From CATOSP01 sp965237775 (GTDB lineage: Bacteria > Chloroflexota > Dehalococcoidia > Lucifugimonadales > UBA3495), in assembly GCA_965237775.1 (NCBI GenBank), contig OZ250155.1, positions 3,472,001-3,536,000 on the forward strand: DNA of 64,000 nucleotides. Reading direction: 5' to 3'. Each line of letters opens with the position of its first letter. The first letter of the stretch is position 1. Made by a program: the position numbers and the translations under genes. The notes beneath the pieces are model-generated. The model ran no database searches and was not told the origin of the DNA. It saw nothing but the letters and a program-made list of their open reading frames with translations. Positions 41,350-49,411 of the stretch are shown here, piece after piece.

Positions 41350-42159
41350 TCAGCAACCGTACTTGCCTTCCAGCGCGCCGGTAAAGGAGACGGAGTCACC
41401 CGCGCCAAGTCCCATGGAATCCGATACCCCCGCGTTGATTTCCAGCACGTAGAGCACTGGAATAGCCGGGCCATAGGTGGGCAGGTCTGCCAGGGTCTGG
41501 TTGGGGTCCGGCTGCGGCACGTCCCGGGAGATATCAACCACGGTGCAAGCGGCGTCTATCCACACCATGTCCAGCGGGAAGTTCATCTCCTTCATCCAGA
41601 AGGTGCGGACTCCCTCGTTCTTGAACATAAACAACATCCCCGTGCCATCGGCCAACGGCTCACGGCCCGATAGCCCCTGCGACCGGCTCTCGGGAGTCTC
41701 GGGAACCTCGACTTCGAATGAGGCTTCCCCGACTTTGACCATTGGCCTGGGACCGGATGGGGCCGGGAGTTCCGTTGGTGGTGGAGGGTTGGAGGCAGTT
41801 GGCGGCATGGCGCTAGTGGGAGTCCTTCTTTCGGCAATTGCCGCGTGAGTGGCTGAGGGTGTCACCCTCTCCGCAGCCCCTGTCAGAGTTGGTCTATCTG
41901 TTGTGATGTCCGGAGTATTAGCCAACGCACTGGCCGAGGACGTTTCAGGAACTACACCCGTTGGCATGGGAGTTGACTCAACATCGACGGGCCGGCCGGG
42001 AATGCCGGGGCTCGTGGATTCAGGACGCGAATCGGCCGCTGGAGTACCCTGCCCAACATCTCCTGCCGTACAACCCAGGACCAGGAGCAAAACCAAGGCG
42101 AACGCTGAAAGCCCGGGCATACTCGCGATCCACACTTTGAGCGTCCGACACAAGGTCAC
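41350..42159 (-). CDS. DUF192 lipoprotein with Pro/Thr linker
   Basis: A 269-residue protein with signal MTLCRTLKVWIASMPGLSAFALVLLLVLGC ending in a lipobox-like VLGC; I prefer the GTG start at 42159 because it supplies the positive N-region that ATG 42120 would lack. A Thr/Pro/Ser-rich spacer of about 110 residues is followed by the DUF192 domain: VEVPETPESRSQGLSGREPL, MLFMFKNEGVRTFWMKEMNFPLDMVWID and VLEINAGVSDSMGLGAGDSV. DUF192 is a small beta-barrel of unknown role. Probably exported and membrane-anchored. Confidence 0.85.
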   Translation of the reverse strand: MTLCRTLKVWIASMPGLSAFALVLLLVLGCTAGDVGQGTPAADSRPESTSPGIPGRPVDVESTPMPTGVVPETSSASALANTPDITTDRPTLTGAAERVTPSATHAAIAERRTPTSAMPPTASNPPPPTELPAPSGPRPMVKVGEASFEVEVPETPESRSQGLSGREPLADGTGMLFMFKNEGVRTFWMKEMNFPLDMVWIDAACTVVDISRDVPQPDPNQTLADLPTYGPAIPVLYVLEINAGVSDSMGLGAGDSVSFTGALEGKYGC

Positions 42160-42186
42160 GGAAAGATTCCCGGCACGAATCGCCAG

Positions 42187-42978
42187 CTAACTGCGTCCCG
42201 TCACCTTGTGAATCGCCGCGACCCTGTCACTCATCGACCGGAGCAGTATGGAGGGGGGAGGCGGGGCTACGTGGGAATAACCGACTCCCAACTCCAACAG
42301 TTCCTCGGGTCCCAAGGGCAAAGCCGGGTGGTTCATTGACACGGCTAACTTGGCTTTGCCGATAGACTTGACCTTATCGGCGATTTCCTTCAATTTCGCT
42401 TTCAGGCGCGGGTCGCTCGGGTCGCGGATACCCATGTACTCTGAGAAGTCAGTGGGGCCGATGGCCACCAGGTCTATACCGTCAAGGGCCGCGATTTCCT
42501 CGATATCACTGATCCCTTTTTCGTCCTCCGCCATCACCGACAGCAGGATCTCGTCGTTTGATTGTTGAATATGGTCTTCCCAGGACACGGTGCCGAAGCG
42601 GGCGGCCCTGCTGCCGCCGGCAGCGCCCCGCTGCCCCAGTGGAGGGTAGCGCACGGCGTCCACCGCCCTCTTTGCCCCTTTTATGCCCTCTACGTGGGGG
42701 ATTATGATGCCCTCCGCTCCCATGTCCAGCAAGCGCAAGATGATGTTCGCGTCGTTGCCTGGAACGCGAATTATCGACGCCACGCCCGCCAGGTCGGCGG
42801 CGCGAATCATCTCTCCGACCAAGGACATCTCGAAGTCGGTGTGTTCCATGTCGATAAACGCGGCATCGAACCCGGCAAGCCCGATTATCTCCACAATCTG
42901 GGGGTCGGACAGGGCCACGTAGGTCCCTATCGCGAGCTTCCCTTCGGACATCACTTGCTTGACTCGATTGCGGCGCAT
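42187..42978 (-). CDS. HpcH/HpaI-family aldolase
   Basis: A 263-residue class II pyruvate aldolase from ATG 42978 (MRRNRVKQVMSEGKLAIGTY, with GGAGGT at 5 bp). FDAAFIDMEHTDFEM, IIRVPGNDANIILRLLDMGAEGIIIPHVEG and EEIAALDGIDLVAIGPTDFSEYMG show the family's metal-binding Glu/Asp and active His-Glu-Arg regions. Such enzymes cleave 4-hydroxy-2-oxo acids to pyruvate and an aldehyde in aromatic or sugar acid catabolism. The longer frame to 43038 is not conserved. No other catabolic genes are adjacent. Confidence 0.88.
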   Translation of the reverse strand: MRRNRVKQVMSEGKLAIGTYVALSDPQIVEIIGLAGFDAAFIDMEHTDFEMSLVGEMIRAADLAGVASIIRVPGNDANIILRLLDMGAEGIIIPHVEGIKGAKRAVDAVRYPPLGQRGAAGGSRAARFGTVSWEDHIQQSNDEILLSVMAEDEKGISDIEEIAALDGIDLVAIGPTDFSEYMGIRDPSDPRLKAKLKEIADKVKSIGKAKLAVSMNHPALPLGPEELLELGVGYSHVAPPPPSILLRSMSDRVAAIHKVTGRS

Positions 42979-43212
42979 GTTTGACCTCCGGGCTGAGTGT
43001 GTGAAACAGGGGGTTTGGACCAGGGTACGCGGACGCATCGCGCGGCCCTATCTTAACGCCGAGCCCTTCCAACCACAAGAATTCCATTCGAGCCAATGGC
43101 TCATGCCATGGTCAACGTAGACTCCCAACCACCTGACGCCGAACGCGGCGGAGCGGCACGGTAGGCGTGATTGAACAAAGCTCCAGCCATCGGGGAGCCT
43201 GGTCCTCCCGGG

Positions 43213-43630
43213 GTAACAGTTCAGACTTGATATGTCCTTCCTACTCCAAGCTCGTCATTCCGGGCTTGACCCGGAATCCAGAAACCTTTGCAACCAGCGA
43301 CCTTCACTATCATGGGCATTTCTGGATTCCCGCCTTCGGAGACCTTTGCGTAACCTTCCGCGACTCCCGCGAAAGCGAGAATCCAGAGTGTGCCCAGATA
43401 CGGAGGACGCCCTCACCCTAACCCTCTCCCGGAGGGAGAGGGGATTATTCAAAGGTCTCCCTGCGCGGGAATGACGGAGGGAGAGGGGATTATTCAAAGG
43501 TCTCCCTGCGCGGGAATGACGGATTGCGCGGGAATGACGGATTGCGGGGGCGGGACATGATATGAGGATTATCACAGAGATGACCGATGTGCGATTCAGC
43601 CAATCCGCCTCATCGAGTCTGAACAGTCAC
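43213..43630 (+). mobile_element. MITE copy C (418 bp) with 8-bp target duplication
   Basis: Left end GTAACAGTTCAGACTTGATA (43213), right end CATCGAGTCTGAACAGTCAC (to 43630). The target duplication CTCCCGGG is at 43205-43212 and 43631-43638. It is longer than A and B because a roughly 45-bp unit (GGGAGAGGGGATTATTCAAA onward) is tandemly doubled around 43430-43520. It lies immediately before the promoter of the MaoC-like genes. Confidence 0.92.
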
Positions 43631-43645
43631 CTCCCGGGTCTAATA

Positions 43646-43674
43646 TTGACTGGCTGTGCCGGCTGGGGTATTTT
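43646..43674 (+). promoter_or_regulatory. Promoter for MaoC-like gene pair
   Basis: TTGACT (43646-43651), 17-bp spacer, TATTTT (43669-43674), 37 bp before the ATG at 43711 and 16 bp after the end of MITE C. Confidence 0.6.
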
Positions 43675-43710
43675 GAATCCCGGAATATGTATCCAACGGG
43701 GAGATAGACT

Positions 43711-44262
43711 ATGACCCAGGAAACACAATCGGCGCTTACTCCAGAGGTCCAGGCCATGATTGGGGTCAGTGGCGAAGTGGTGGAAGGTTGGGGCGTCGTG
43801 GATACGGAATACCTGCGCCGCTTTACCCAGGCCGTCATGGACCCAGACCCGAGATATTGGGACCAGGAATTCGCCGCGGGAACGCACTACGGCGAGATCA
43901 TCACCCCGCCCATCATGGTCAGCTACATGTCCAGCCGCATCCGGCCCGATCAGGAAGACCCGATAACCAGGGCCTTTGAAGAAGACCCTATGTCGGACGG
44001 AATCGGCAGGGTGAGCCGGCCGGGTTCCCTGCCCCCGGTCCCGACAAACTTGGTGCGCGTGCTTAACGCCGGCAACGAGTTGGAAATCTTCAAGTACCCC
44101 AGCATCGGGGACAAGATATTGTTCCAGAACCGGTATTCGGACATTCGGGAGAGGGTAGGCAGGGATGGCAGGGCGTTCCTGATCATCACCAGCGAGACCA
44201 CCTACAAGAACCAGAACGACGAGCTGCTGTGCATCACCAGGGCTTCATCGATCCGAAGATAA
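43711..44262 (+). CDS. MaoC-like/FAS1-type dehydratase domain protein
   Basis: A 183-residue hot-dog-fold protein with GLVEGWGVVDTEYLRRFTQAVMDPDPRYWD-type N-terminal half (FTQAVMDPDPRYWDQEFA), PPIMVSYMSSRIRP and LNAGNELEIFKYPSIGDKILFQNRYSDIRERVGRDG. It matches the N-terminal MaoC (FAS1-like dehydratase) domain that hydrates or dehydrates acyl-CoA, and pairs with the next gene as the two halves of a heteromeric enoyl-CoA hydratase. Start follows GGGGAGATAG. Confidence 0.82.
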   Translation: MTQETQSALTPEVQAMIGVSGEVVEGWGVVDTEYLRRFTQAVMDPDPRYWDQEFAAGTHYGEIITPPIMVSYMSSRIRPDQEDPITRAFEEDPMSDGIGRVSRPGSLPPVPTNLVRVLNAGNELEIFKYPSIGDKILFQNRYSDIRERVGRDGRAFLIITSETTYKNQNDELLCITRASSIRR

Positions 44263-44301
44263 ACTCGCTCGCCGCGAATCCTAGAGCAGAGAGGTAACGC
44301 A

Positions 44302-44862
44302 ATGACCATCGCGCTGGAAGAGCTCCTGCAAATGTCCGCCGAGGAGATCTGGGCCCGCAATGAGCGCCCAAACGCGGACCAGTTGCGGAATAAGGACCAG
44401 ACCTTCTTAGAAGACGTGCATGAGGGCATGGAATTGCCCAAATACATCTACAGACCCACTCCCACTCATTTGTTCCGGTGGAGCGCCGCTATCGAGAACT
44501 TCCACCGGATACATTACGATTTGGACTTCGGGCTCAACCACGACAAGAACCCCAGTATTCTCGTCCACGGGTCCTGGAAACAGAGCGTAGTCCCCCAGTA
44601 TTTGAAGGACTTCACGTTGCCCAGGGGATGGCCATGGAAGGCCCGATTCGAACACCGGGCAATGCTGGTGCCGGGCGACGTCCTCATCATGTGGGGTAGG
44701 GTCACCGACACGAGAGAAAAGGGCGGTATGGGCTTGATCGATCTCGAAATCGGGATGAAGACCCACGACGGCGTTGAGAGTATGCCGGGAACCGCCACGG
44801 TGGTCCTGCCGCTAAAGGACGGCCCGCCAATTCCCTACCCGTTCGTTCCTCCCGCGGATTAG
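44302..44862 (+). CDS. MaoC-like acyl dehydratase, second subunit
   Basis: A 186-residue hot-dog protein. The region YRPTPTHLFRWSAAIENFHRIHYDLDFGLNHDKNPSILVHG contains the catalytic Asp/His dyad typical of hydratase 2 (R-specific enoyl-CoA hydratase), and KARFEHRAMLVPGDVLIMWGRV follows. It is 39 bp after the preceding gene with AGAGAGG as ribosome site. Together they likely form an acyl-CoA hydratase for lipid, steroid or branched acyl substrates; exact substrate unknown. Confidence 0.82.
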   Translation: MTIALEELLQMSAEEIWARNERPNADQLRNKDQTFLEDVHEGMELPKYIYRPTPTHLFRWSAAIENFHRIHYDLDFGLNHDKNPSILVHGSWKQSVVPQYLKDFTLPRGWPWKARFEHRAMLVPGDVLIMWGRVTDTREKGGMGLIDLEIGMKTHDGVESMPGTATVVLPLKDGPPIPYPFVPPAD

Positions 44863-45016
44863 GGGCCAGGACGGGCGAATCCTTGCCCGTGTCCGAGACC
44901 AACGAGGGCGCCGAAAGACCGGGGTTATCATGACCGTCCCGGACTTGGGTGCAATGCAGACTGTAATTTTCCCGGCCCCAATGTGAGCCCGGGGCTATGA
45001 GAGGTAGACGCTTAAG

Positions 45017-45286
45017 ATGGCCCGATTCATCGCAATTCACAACGTTCCCGGCCTCACCGAAGAGGGATTTCGAGAGAAACTTGACGGTGTCGCCAAGTGG
45101 CGCCCGGACCGGAGGACGACGGTCCTCAAGGTATACGGCGACCTGGAGAACGGCAAGCTGGTTTCGGAATGCGAAGCGGTCGAACAGGCCCATTTCGAGG
45201 ACTGGATCAACCTGGTGGGCTGGCCCGCCGAATCGATCCACAAGGTGGACATGATCTGCCAGGTGGGGAACTTCTGGAACCTCTAG
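45017..45286 (+). CDS. Small conserved alpha/beta protein, unknown
   Basis: An 89-residue protein: MARFIAIHNVPGLTEEGFRE, KWRPDRRTTVLKVYGDLENG, VSECEAVEQAHFEDWINLVG and SIHKVDMICQVGNFWNL. The alternation of strands and helices fits a ferredoxin-like dimeric fold similar to the small nickel-binding or DUF3303/DUF4242-type domains, but I cannot place it in a family with confidence. No close neighbours in an operon; 154 bp after the MaoC-like genes and convergent with yihY. Confidence 0.65.
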   Translation: MARFIAIHNVPGLTEEGFREKLDGVAKWRPDRRTTVLKVYGDLENGKLVSECEAVEQAHFEDWINLVGWPAESIHKVDMICQVGNFWNL

Positions 45287-45308
45287 GCGGGGAGACGACG
45301 GCGTCCGG

Positions 45309-46361
45309 TTAGTCGTCCGCCGCCTGGGGATGCGCTGGTTCCTCTTCCTCTGCCGGACTTCCGGACTGACGACCATTGAAGCTGGGCGGACGGGAGTCGT
45401 GAGGTCTTTCTTTGTTGGGCTTCGAGAAGACGCCGGAAACCGAATGGCCCTGGCGCCTGAGCCGAGTGCGGCTGTATTCCGAGCTTACCTCCGCTCCCAG
45501 GATCAATATCATCGACGAGAGGTAAATCCAGGTCAGAAGCACAATCACCGACGCAACCGAGCCGTACACCTGGGTGTAGCGGGCCACGTTCTCTAGGTAC
45601 CAGACGAAGAGACCCTTCCCGATCTCAAATAACACCGCCGCCACGACCGCCCCCGTCCAGACGTACCTCCAGTATGTCTTGCAGTCCGGGGCGAACTTGT
45701 ACAGCAATATAAAGATCGAGAAGCTGGCCATCCAGGGGACTACCCACAGGGCCGGCTCACCCACCCCAATACCCCGGAAAAAGTTCTGTCCGGGAATTCC
45801 CAGATCGCGGGATGGGTCGGCCAGGACTTCGATGGCCAACGTGGTCAGGGCCGACAGCAGGAACAGGGTCGCAACCGCGATGGCCAACACCAACTGACGA
45901 GGCTTCGCAACGTAAAAGGGGCGTTCCCTGGGAATGTGCCACGCCCTATTCACCGCCCGGTTGATGGCCGTAAACAGACCGCTGGTAGCCCACAATAGGC
46001 CCACCAAAGCGCCGATTCCCAAAGCGCCTCGAAGCTCCACCAACTCCACGACGTTTTCCGTGACGAACCCTTTGGAACCTGGCAAGCTATCCGTCCAATA
46101 GTTGAGCAACCGGTCCTGGATTTCCGGAGAAGCCAGAATGATTCCCACGATGGATAACAGCCCCAGGAGCAAAGGGAACAGGGAGAAGAATGCGTAGTAC
46201 GCAACCCCCGCTGCCATGTGGGTTGCGTCGTTGTGGCGCATAGCCGTGATGATGCGCCACATTATCAGGCACAGTGGGTTTCGGACAAGCATTCGTGGCC
46301 GCACCAGACGCCTGGTACGATTTACGGCGGTTGAGATCAAAGGGGGCCTTTCAGTGAGCAC
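45309..46361 (-). CDS. YihY/BrkB-family inner-membrane protein
   Basis: A 350-residue membrane protein with about six hydrophobic segments: HMAAGVAYYAFFSLFPLLLGL, ELRGALGIGALVGLLWATSGLFTAINRAVNRAW, FFRGIGVGEPALWVVPW and YRYVWTGAVVAAVLFEIGKGLFVWYLEN are typical of YihY/UPF0761. The C-terminal 45 residues are hydrophilic and Pro/Glu-rich. Function unsettled despite the old RNase BN name. The GTG start at 46361 is used; an internal ATG (MLVRNPLCLIMWRI) is possible. Confidence 0.88.
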   Translation of the reverse strand: MLTERPPLISTAVNRTRRLVRPRMLVRNPLCLIMWRIITAMRHNDATHMAAGVAYYAFFSLFPLLLGLLSIVGIILASPEIQDRLLNYWTDSLPGSKGFVTENVVELVELRGALGIGALVGLLWATSGLFTAINRAVNRAWHIPRERPFYVAKPRQLVLAIAVATLFLLSALTTLAIEVLADPSRDLGIPGQNFFRGIGVGEPALWVVPWMASFSIFILLYKFAPDCKTYWRYVWTGAVVAAVLFEIGKGLFVWYLENVARYTQVYGSVASVIVLLTWIYLSSMILILGAEVSSEYSRTRLRRQGHSVSGVFSKPNKERPHDSRPPSFNGRQSGSPAEEEEPAHPQAADD

Positions 46362-46462
46362 GGTCGCATTTTAACAGGGTGAATACGAGTCAAGCACCGC
46401 TTTCGTTAGCACTTTTCGTATATTTTTAAGCATTATATAAACGTTTATGTAAAGTACATAGG

Positions 46463-46939
46463 TTATATCAACGTAGTCCATCCACCTAAGGGCCAATACC
46501 TGAACCAAAACCGTCCCACGACAAGTTCACGCCTGACAGGGCCAAAGACGCGGCTGTCCTCGCTGTCCCTACGGTTGTCGCCCAGCACCACATACTCATT
46601 CGGGCCGGTCCACCACTCTCCCCGGTCCCTGTACCCCGGCGCCGGGGGGATCGTCGCGTAGTTCTCCTTCAAGAGGTTGCCGTCCAAGAAGACCTGTCCC
46701 GCCGTCATCCGCACCTCCTCACCCGGCATCCCAACGACCCTCTTGATGTAAAGGTCATAGGGAGGGCCAGGTCGCCGGAACACTACGATATCTCCCCTCA
46801 CAGGCTCTCCATTTGTCCAGTCGGGTGACCTAAGGAGGACATAGTGCTTGTCGGCAAGGTTAGGCAACATACTGTCACCCTCCACCCGGTAACGGCGCGC
46901 TTTAACTATGCGTGATATGTTACGAAGTACGCTGGTCAT
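46463..46939 (-). CDS. S26-family signal peptidase-like protein without an evident membrane anchor
   Basis: From ATG 46939 (MTSVLRNISRIVKARRYRV) 158 residues. Catalytic Ser is in RVEGDSMLPNL (about residue 23), the Lys in DLYIKRVVGMPGEEV, and the C-terminal box is VVLGDNRRDSEDSRVFGPV. Normal signal peptidase I has one or more N-terminal transmembrane helices; none is visible here, so the protein may be a soluble or peripheral S26 peptidase (such as the type that matures nickel superoxide dismutase). The longer ORF to 47011 adds hydrophilic residues only. The 100 bp after it are AT-rich. Confidence 0.8.
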   Translation of the reverse strand: MTSVLRNISRIVKARRYRVEGDSMLPNLADKHYVLLRSPDWTNGEPVRGDIVVFRRPGPPYDLYIKRVVGMPGEEVRMTAGQVFLDGNLLKENYATIPPAPGYRDRGEWWTGPNEYVVLGDNRRDSEDSRVFGPVRRELVVGRFWFRYWPLGGWTTLI

Positions 46940-47200
46940 CAGATGCCGGTCAGGGCGCCTGTGAAACCCCAACTCTGGGGAATCATAGAGCCATGTAGTG
47001 GGACCAAGCAACGGCTCCGCGTTCTAGGTGTTTTCCGGCTGTCCAGGAACCCGCTGGACAAGTTAGTGGCCAGTGTCCTCGTCAGCGGCCGGCGTCCGCT
47101 GGCCGCTGAACATTTACCCAGACAATGCCGTCTAGACGGTAGGTTCTCTCCCACCCTATAATGATTCGACTCTGAGACCCAGCCTAGGAGGAGGAGCGCC

Positions 47201-48268
47201 ATGCCTGACGGGATCATACGTATGGGCCTCGTAGGCGCGGGGGCCAACACCCGCCGGAGACATATTCCCGGCCTGCGGGAACAGCAGGGCGTGGAAATCG
47301 TAAGCGTGGCCAACCGCAGCCGGGAATCCGGGGAGCGCGTGGCCGGAGAATTCGAGATTCCCACGGTGTACGATAGCTGGCTAGAGTTGATTCGGGCCGA
47401 CGACACCGACGCCATCTGCATCGGCACCTGGCCCTACATGCACAAGACGCTCACCCTGGCGGCCCTGGAGAATGAGAAGCACGTGCTTTGCGAAGCGCGC
47501 ATGGCGATGAACGCCAGGGAAGCCCGCGAGATGCTGGACGCTTCCCGCCAGAAACCCCACCTAGTCACCCAAATCGTACCTGCCCCAGCCACCCTGGAGG
47601 TGGACGCAACCATCCACGATTACATCGCCAACGGCTACCTTGGCGAGATTCTAGCGGTGCGCTTGAGAGTCGCCAACACCGAAGGACGGTCCGCCCCGGG
47701 GGACACCTTCGCCGACTATGACTCCCCGTTGCACTGGCGGCAGGACAGGGACCTGAGCGGCTACAACGCCATGAGCATGGGTATCTGGTATGAGCAGGTT
47801 ATGCGCTACGTGGGTCCCGCCACGAAGGTCATGGCGATGACCAAGGTATGCGTACAGCAACGCGTCGACCAGAACGGGCGCGTGCGGACTGTATCGGTCC
47901 CTGACCATATCAGCGTAATCTGCCAGATGGCCTGCGGCGCTCAAGCGGACCTCAGTTGGAGTTCGGTTGCCGGACTGCAAACAGGCTCAGAGCTTTGGCT
48001 TTTCGGCTCCGAGGGCACCTTGCGTCTTAGCGGCCCACCAATGAACACGCTTCATGGCGGACGCCGTGGCGAAGACGGACTTCAAGAGATCGTCATCCCA
48101 CCGGAGAAACGCGGGGGCTGGCGCGTTGAAGAAGAGTTCATCAACGCAATCCGTGGTCAAGAGACAGTAACCCACACCCCATTCGACGTGGGTGTGCATT
48201 ACATGGAATTCACTGAGGCGGTGGCCCGCAGTTCCCAGACGGGCCAAGCCATCTCCCTACCGCTTTAA
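47201..48268 (+). CDS. Gfo/Idh/MocA-family oxidoreductase
   Basis: A 355-residue NAD(P)-binding oxidoreductase with the Rossmann start RMGLVGAGANTRRRHIPGLRE, ENEKHVLCEARMAMNAREA carrying the lysine-containing EKH-type motif (normally EKP), then the C-terminal dehydrogenase domain. AGGAGGAGGAG precedes the start. Substrate unknown; sugar or inositol derivatives are usual. A clear paralogue follows 19 bp later, and both carry the variant ANRSRESG stretch. Confidence 0.88.
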   Translation: MPDGIIRMGLVGAGANTRRRHIPGLREQQGVEIVSVANRSRESGERVAGEFEIPTVYDSWLELIRADDTDAICIGTWPYMHKTLTLAALENEKHVLCEARMAMNAREAREMLDASRQKPHLVTQIVPAPATLEVDATIHDYIANGYLGEILAVRLRVANTEGRSAPGDTFADYDSPLHWRQDRDLSGYNAMSMGIWYEQVMRYVGPATKVMAMTKVCVQQRVDQNGRVRTVSVPDHISVICQMACGAQADLSWSSVAGLQTGSELWLFGSEGTLRLSGPPMNTLHGGRRGEDGLQEIVIPPEKRGGWRVEEEFINAIRGQETVTHTPFDVGVHYMEFTEAVARSSQTGQAISLPL

Positions 48269-48287
48269 CTCTCAAAGGAGGAGAATC

Positions 48288-49325
48288 ATGCCCAATGAAG
48301 AGGTCCGGGTCGGATTGATCGGCGCCGGCAGGAATACCAGGGACCGCCACATACCAGGCTTTCACCAGGTCGACGGTGTCGAGATTGTCAGCGTTGCCAA
48401 CCGAAGCCGGGAGTCTGGCCGCCGGGTAGCAGACCAGTTCAACATTCCAGAGGTGCATGACAACTGGCGGGCGCTTCTGGAGGATGACAGCATCGGCGCG
48501 GTGTGCATTGGCACTTGGCCCGACATGCACCGCACCCTCACGGTAGCGGCCCTGGAAGCAGGGAAGCACGTCCTTTGCGAGGCTCGCATGGCCGCCACGG
48601 CCCAGGATGCCCGCGAGATGCTGGCCGCGTCCAGACGCAACCCGGGACTCGTTACCCAGATCGTGCCCTCGCCCCTGTCCTTCAAGGTCGACAACATGCT
48701 CCAGGAGATGATCGGGGGCGGCTTCCTGGGGGATTTGATATCGGTGGAGTTGCAGTCCTTGGGACCGGACTTCGTTGACGCAACCGGCCCCCTGCATTGG
48801 CGTCACAACAGGGACATCAGTGGTTTTAACATCCTGAACATGGGAATCTGGTACGAGGCTATGATCCGCTGGGTTGGACGCGCCACCAGCGTCATGGCCA
48901 TGAGCAAGATCAATGTGCCCTACCGCAATGACGAATCGGGGACCCGCCAAACCGTAACTATCCCCGACCATGTGGACGTTCTTTGCCGACTGGCCAACGG
49001 CGCTCAGGCCCACATGAAGTTCAGCGCGGCAACTGGACTATCCAACGGCAACGAGGTCTGGCTCTACGGCAGCGAGGGCACCATCCGCCTCGACCACCGC
49101 CTAAACATATACGCGGGAAAGCGTGGCGACCACGAGCTTGCCGAAGTCCCGGTACCCGAAGAGAAGCAGGGCTTCTGGCGGGTTGAGGAAGAGTTCGTGA
49201 ACGCCATCCGAGGCGAGGAAGAGGTCACCCGGACCCCCTTTGATGTCGGCGTTCATTACATGGAATGGACCGAGGCCGTAACGCGCAGCGCCCAGACCGG
49301 GCAAGCCGTAGCCCTTCCCCTGTAG
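48288..49325 (+). CDS. Gfo/Idh/MocA-family oxidoreductase, tandem paralogue
   Basis: 345 residues from ATG 48288 after AAAGGAGGAG. It is similar throughout to the preceding gene: VGLIGAGRNTRDRHIPGFHQ, EIVSVANRSRESGRRVADQF, KHVLCEARMAATAQDAREML, RRNPGLVTQIVPSP and the matching C-terminus TRTPFDVGVHYMEWTEAVTRSAQTGQA. The 4-residue HVLCEARMA motif replaces the common EKP lysine in both, so the normal catalytic-lysine context may be changed. Start at 48192 in the longer frame overlaps the preceding gene and is rejected. Confidence 0.88.
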   Translation: MPNEEVRVGLIGAGRNTRDRHIPGFHQVDGVEIVSVANRSRESGRRVADQFNIPEVHDNWRALLEDDSIGAVCIGTWPDMHRTLTVAALEAGKHVLCEARMAATAQDAREMLAASRRNPGLVTQIVPSPLSFKVDNMLQEMIGGGFLGDLISVELQSLGPDFVDATGPLHWRHNRDISGFNILNMGIWYEAMIRWVGRATSVMAMSKINVPYRNDESGTRQTVTIPDHVDVLCRLANGAQAHMKFSAATGLSNGNEVWLYGSEGTIRLDHRLNIYAGKRGDHELAEVPVPEEKQGFWRVEEEFVNAIRGEEEVTRTPFDVGVHYMEWTEAVTRSAQTGQAVALPL

Positions 49326-49411
49326 ACCCGGAGAGCGTTCTTTGATGTCAACGGCGGCTGTGACCCGGCCGGAGTGGTCCTGTTGCAGCACGCCGCCGTC
49401 TGAGGAAAGGG

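Noticed and set aside
42979..43212. Regulatory elements or a small gene between the aldolase and MITE C
   Set aside because: No conserved reading frame or promoter hexamers could be supported.
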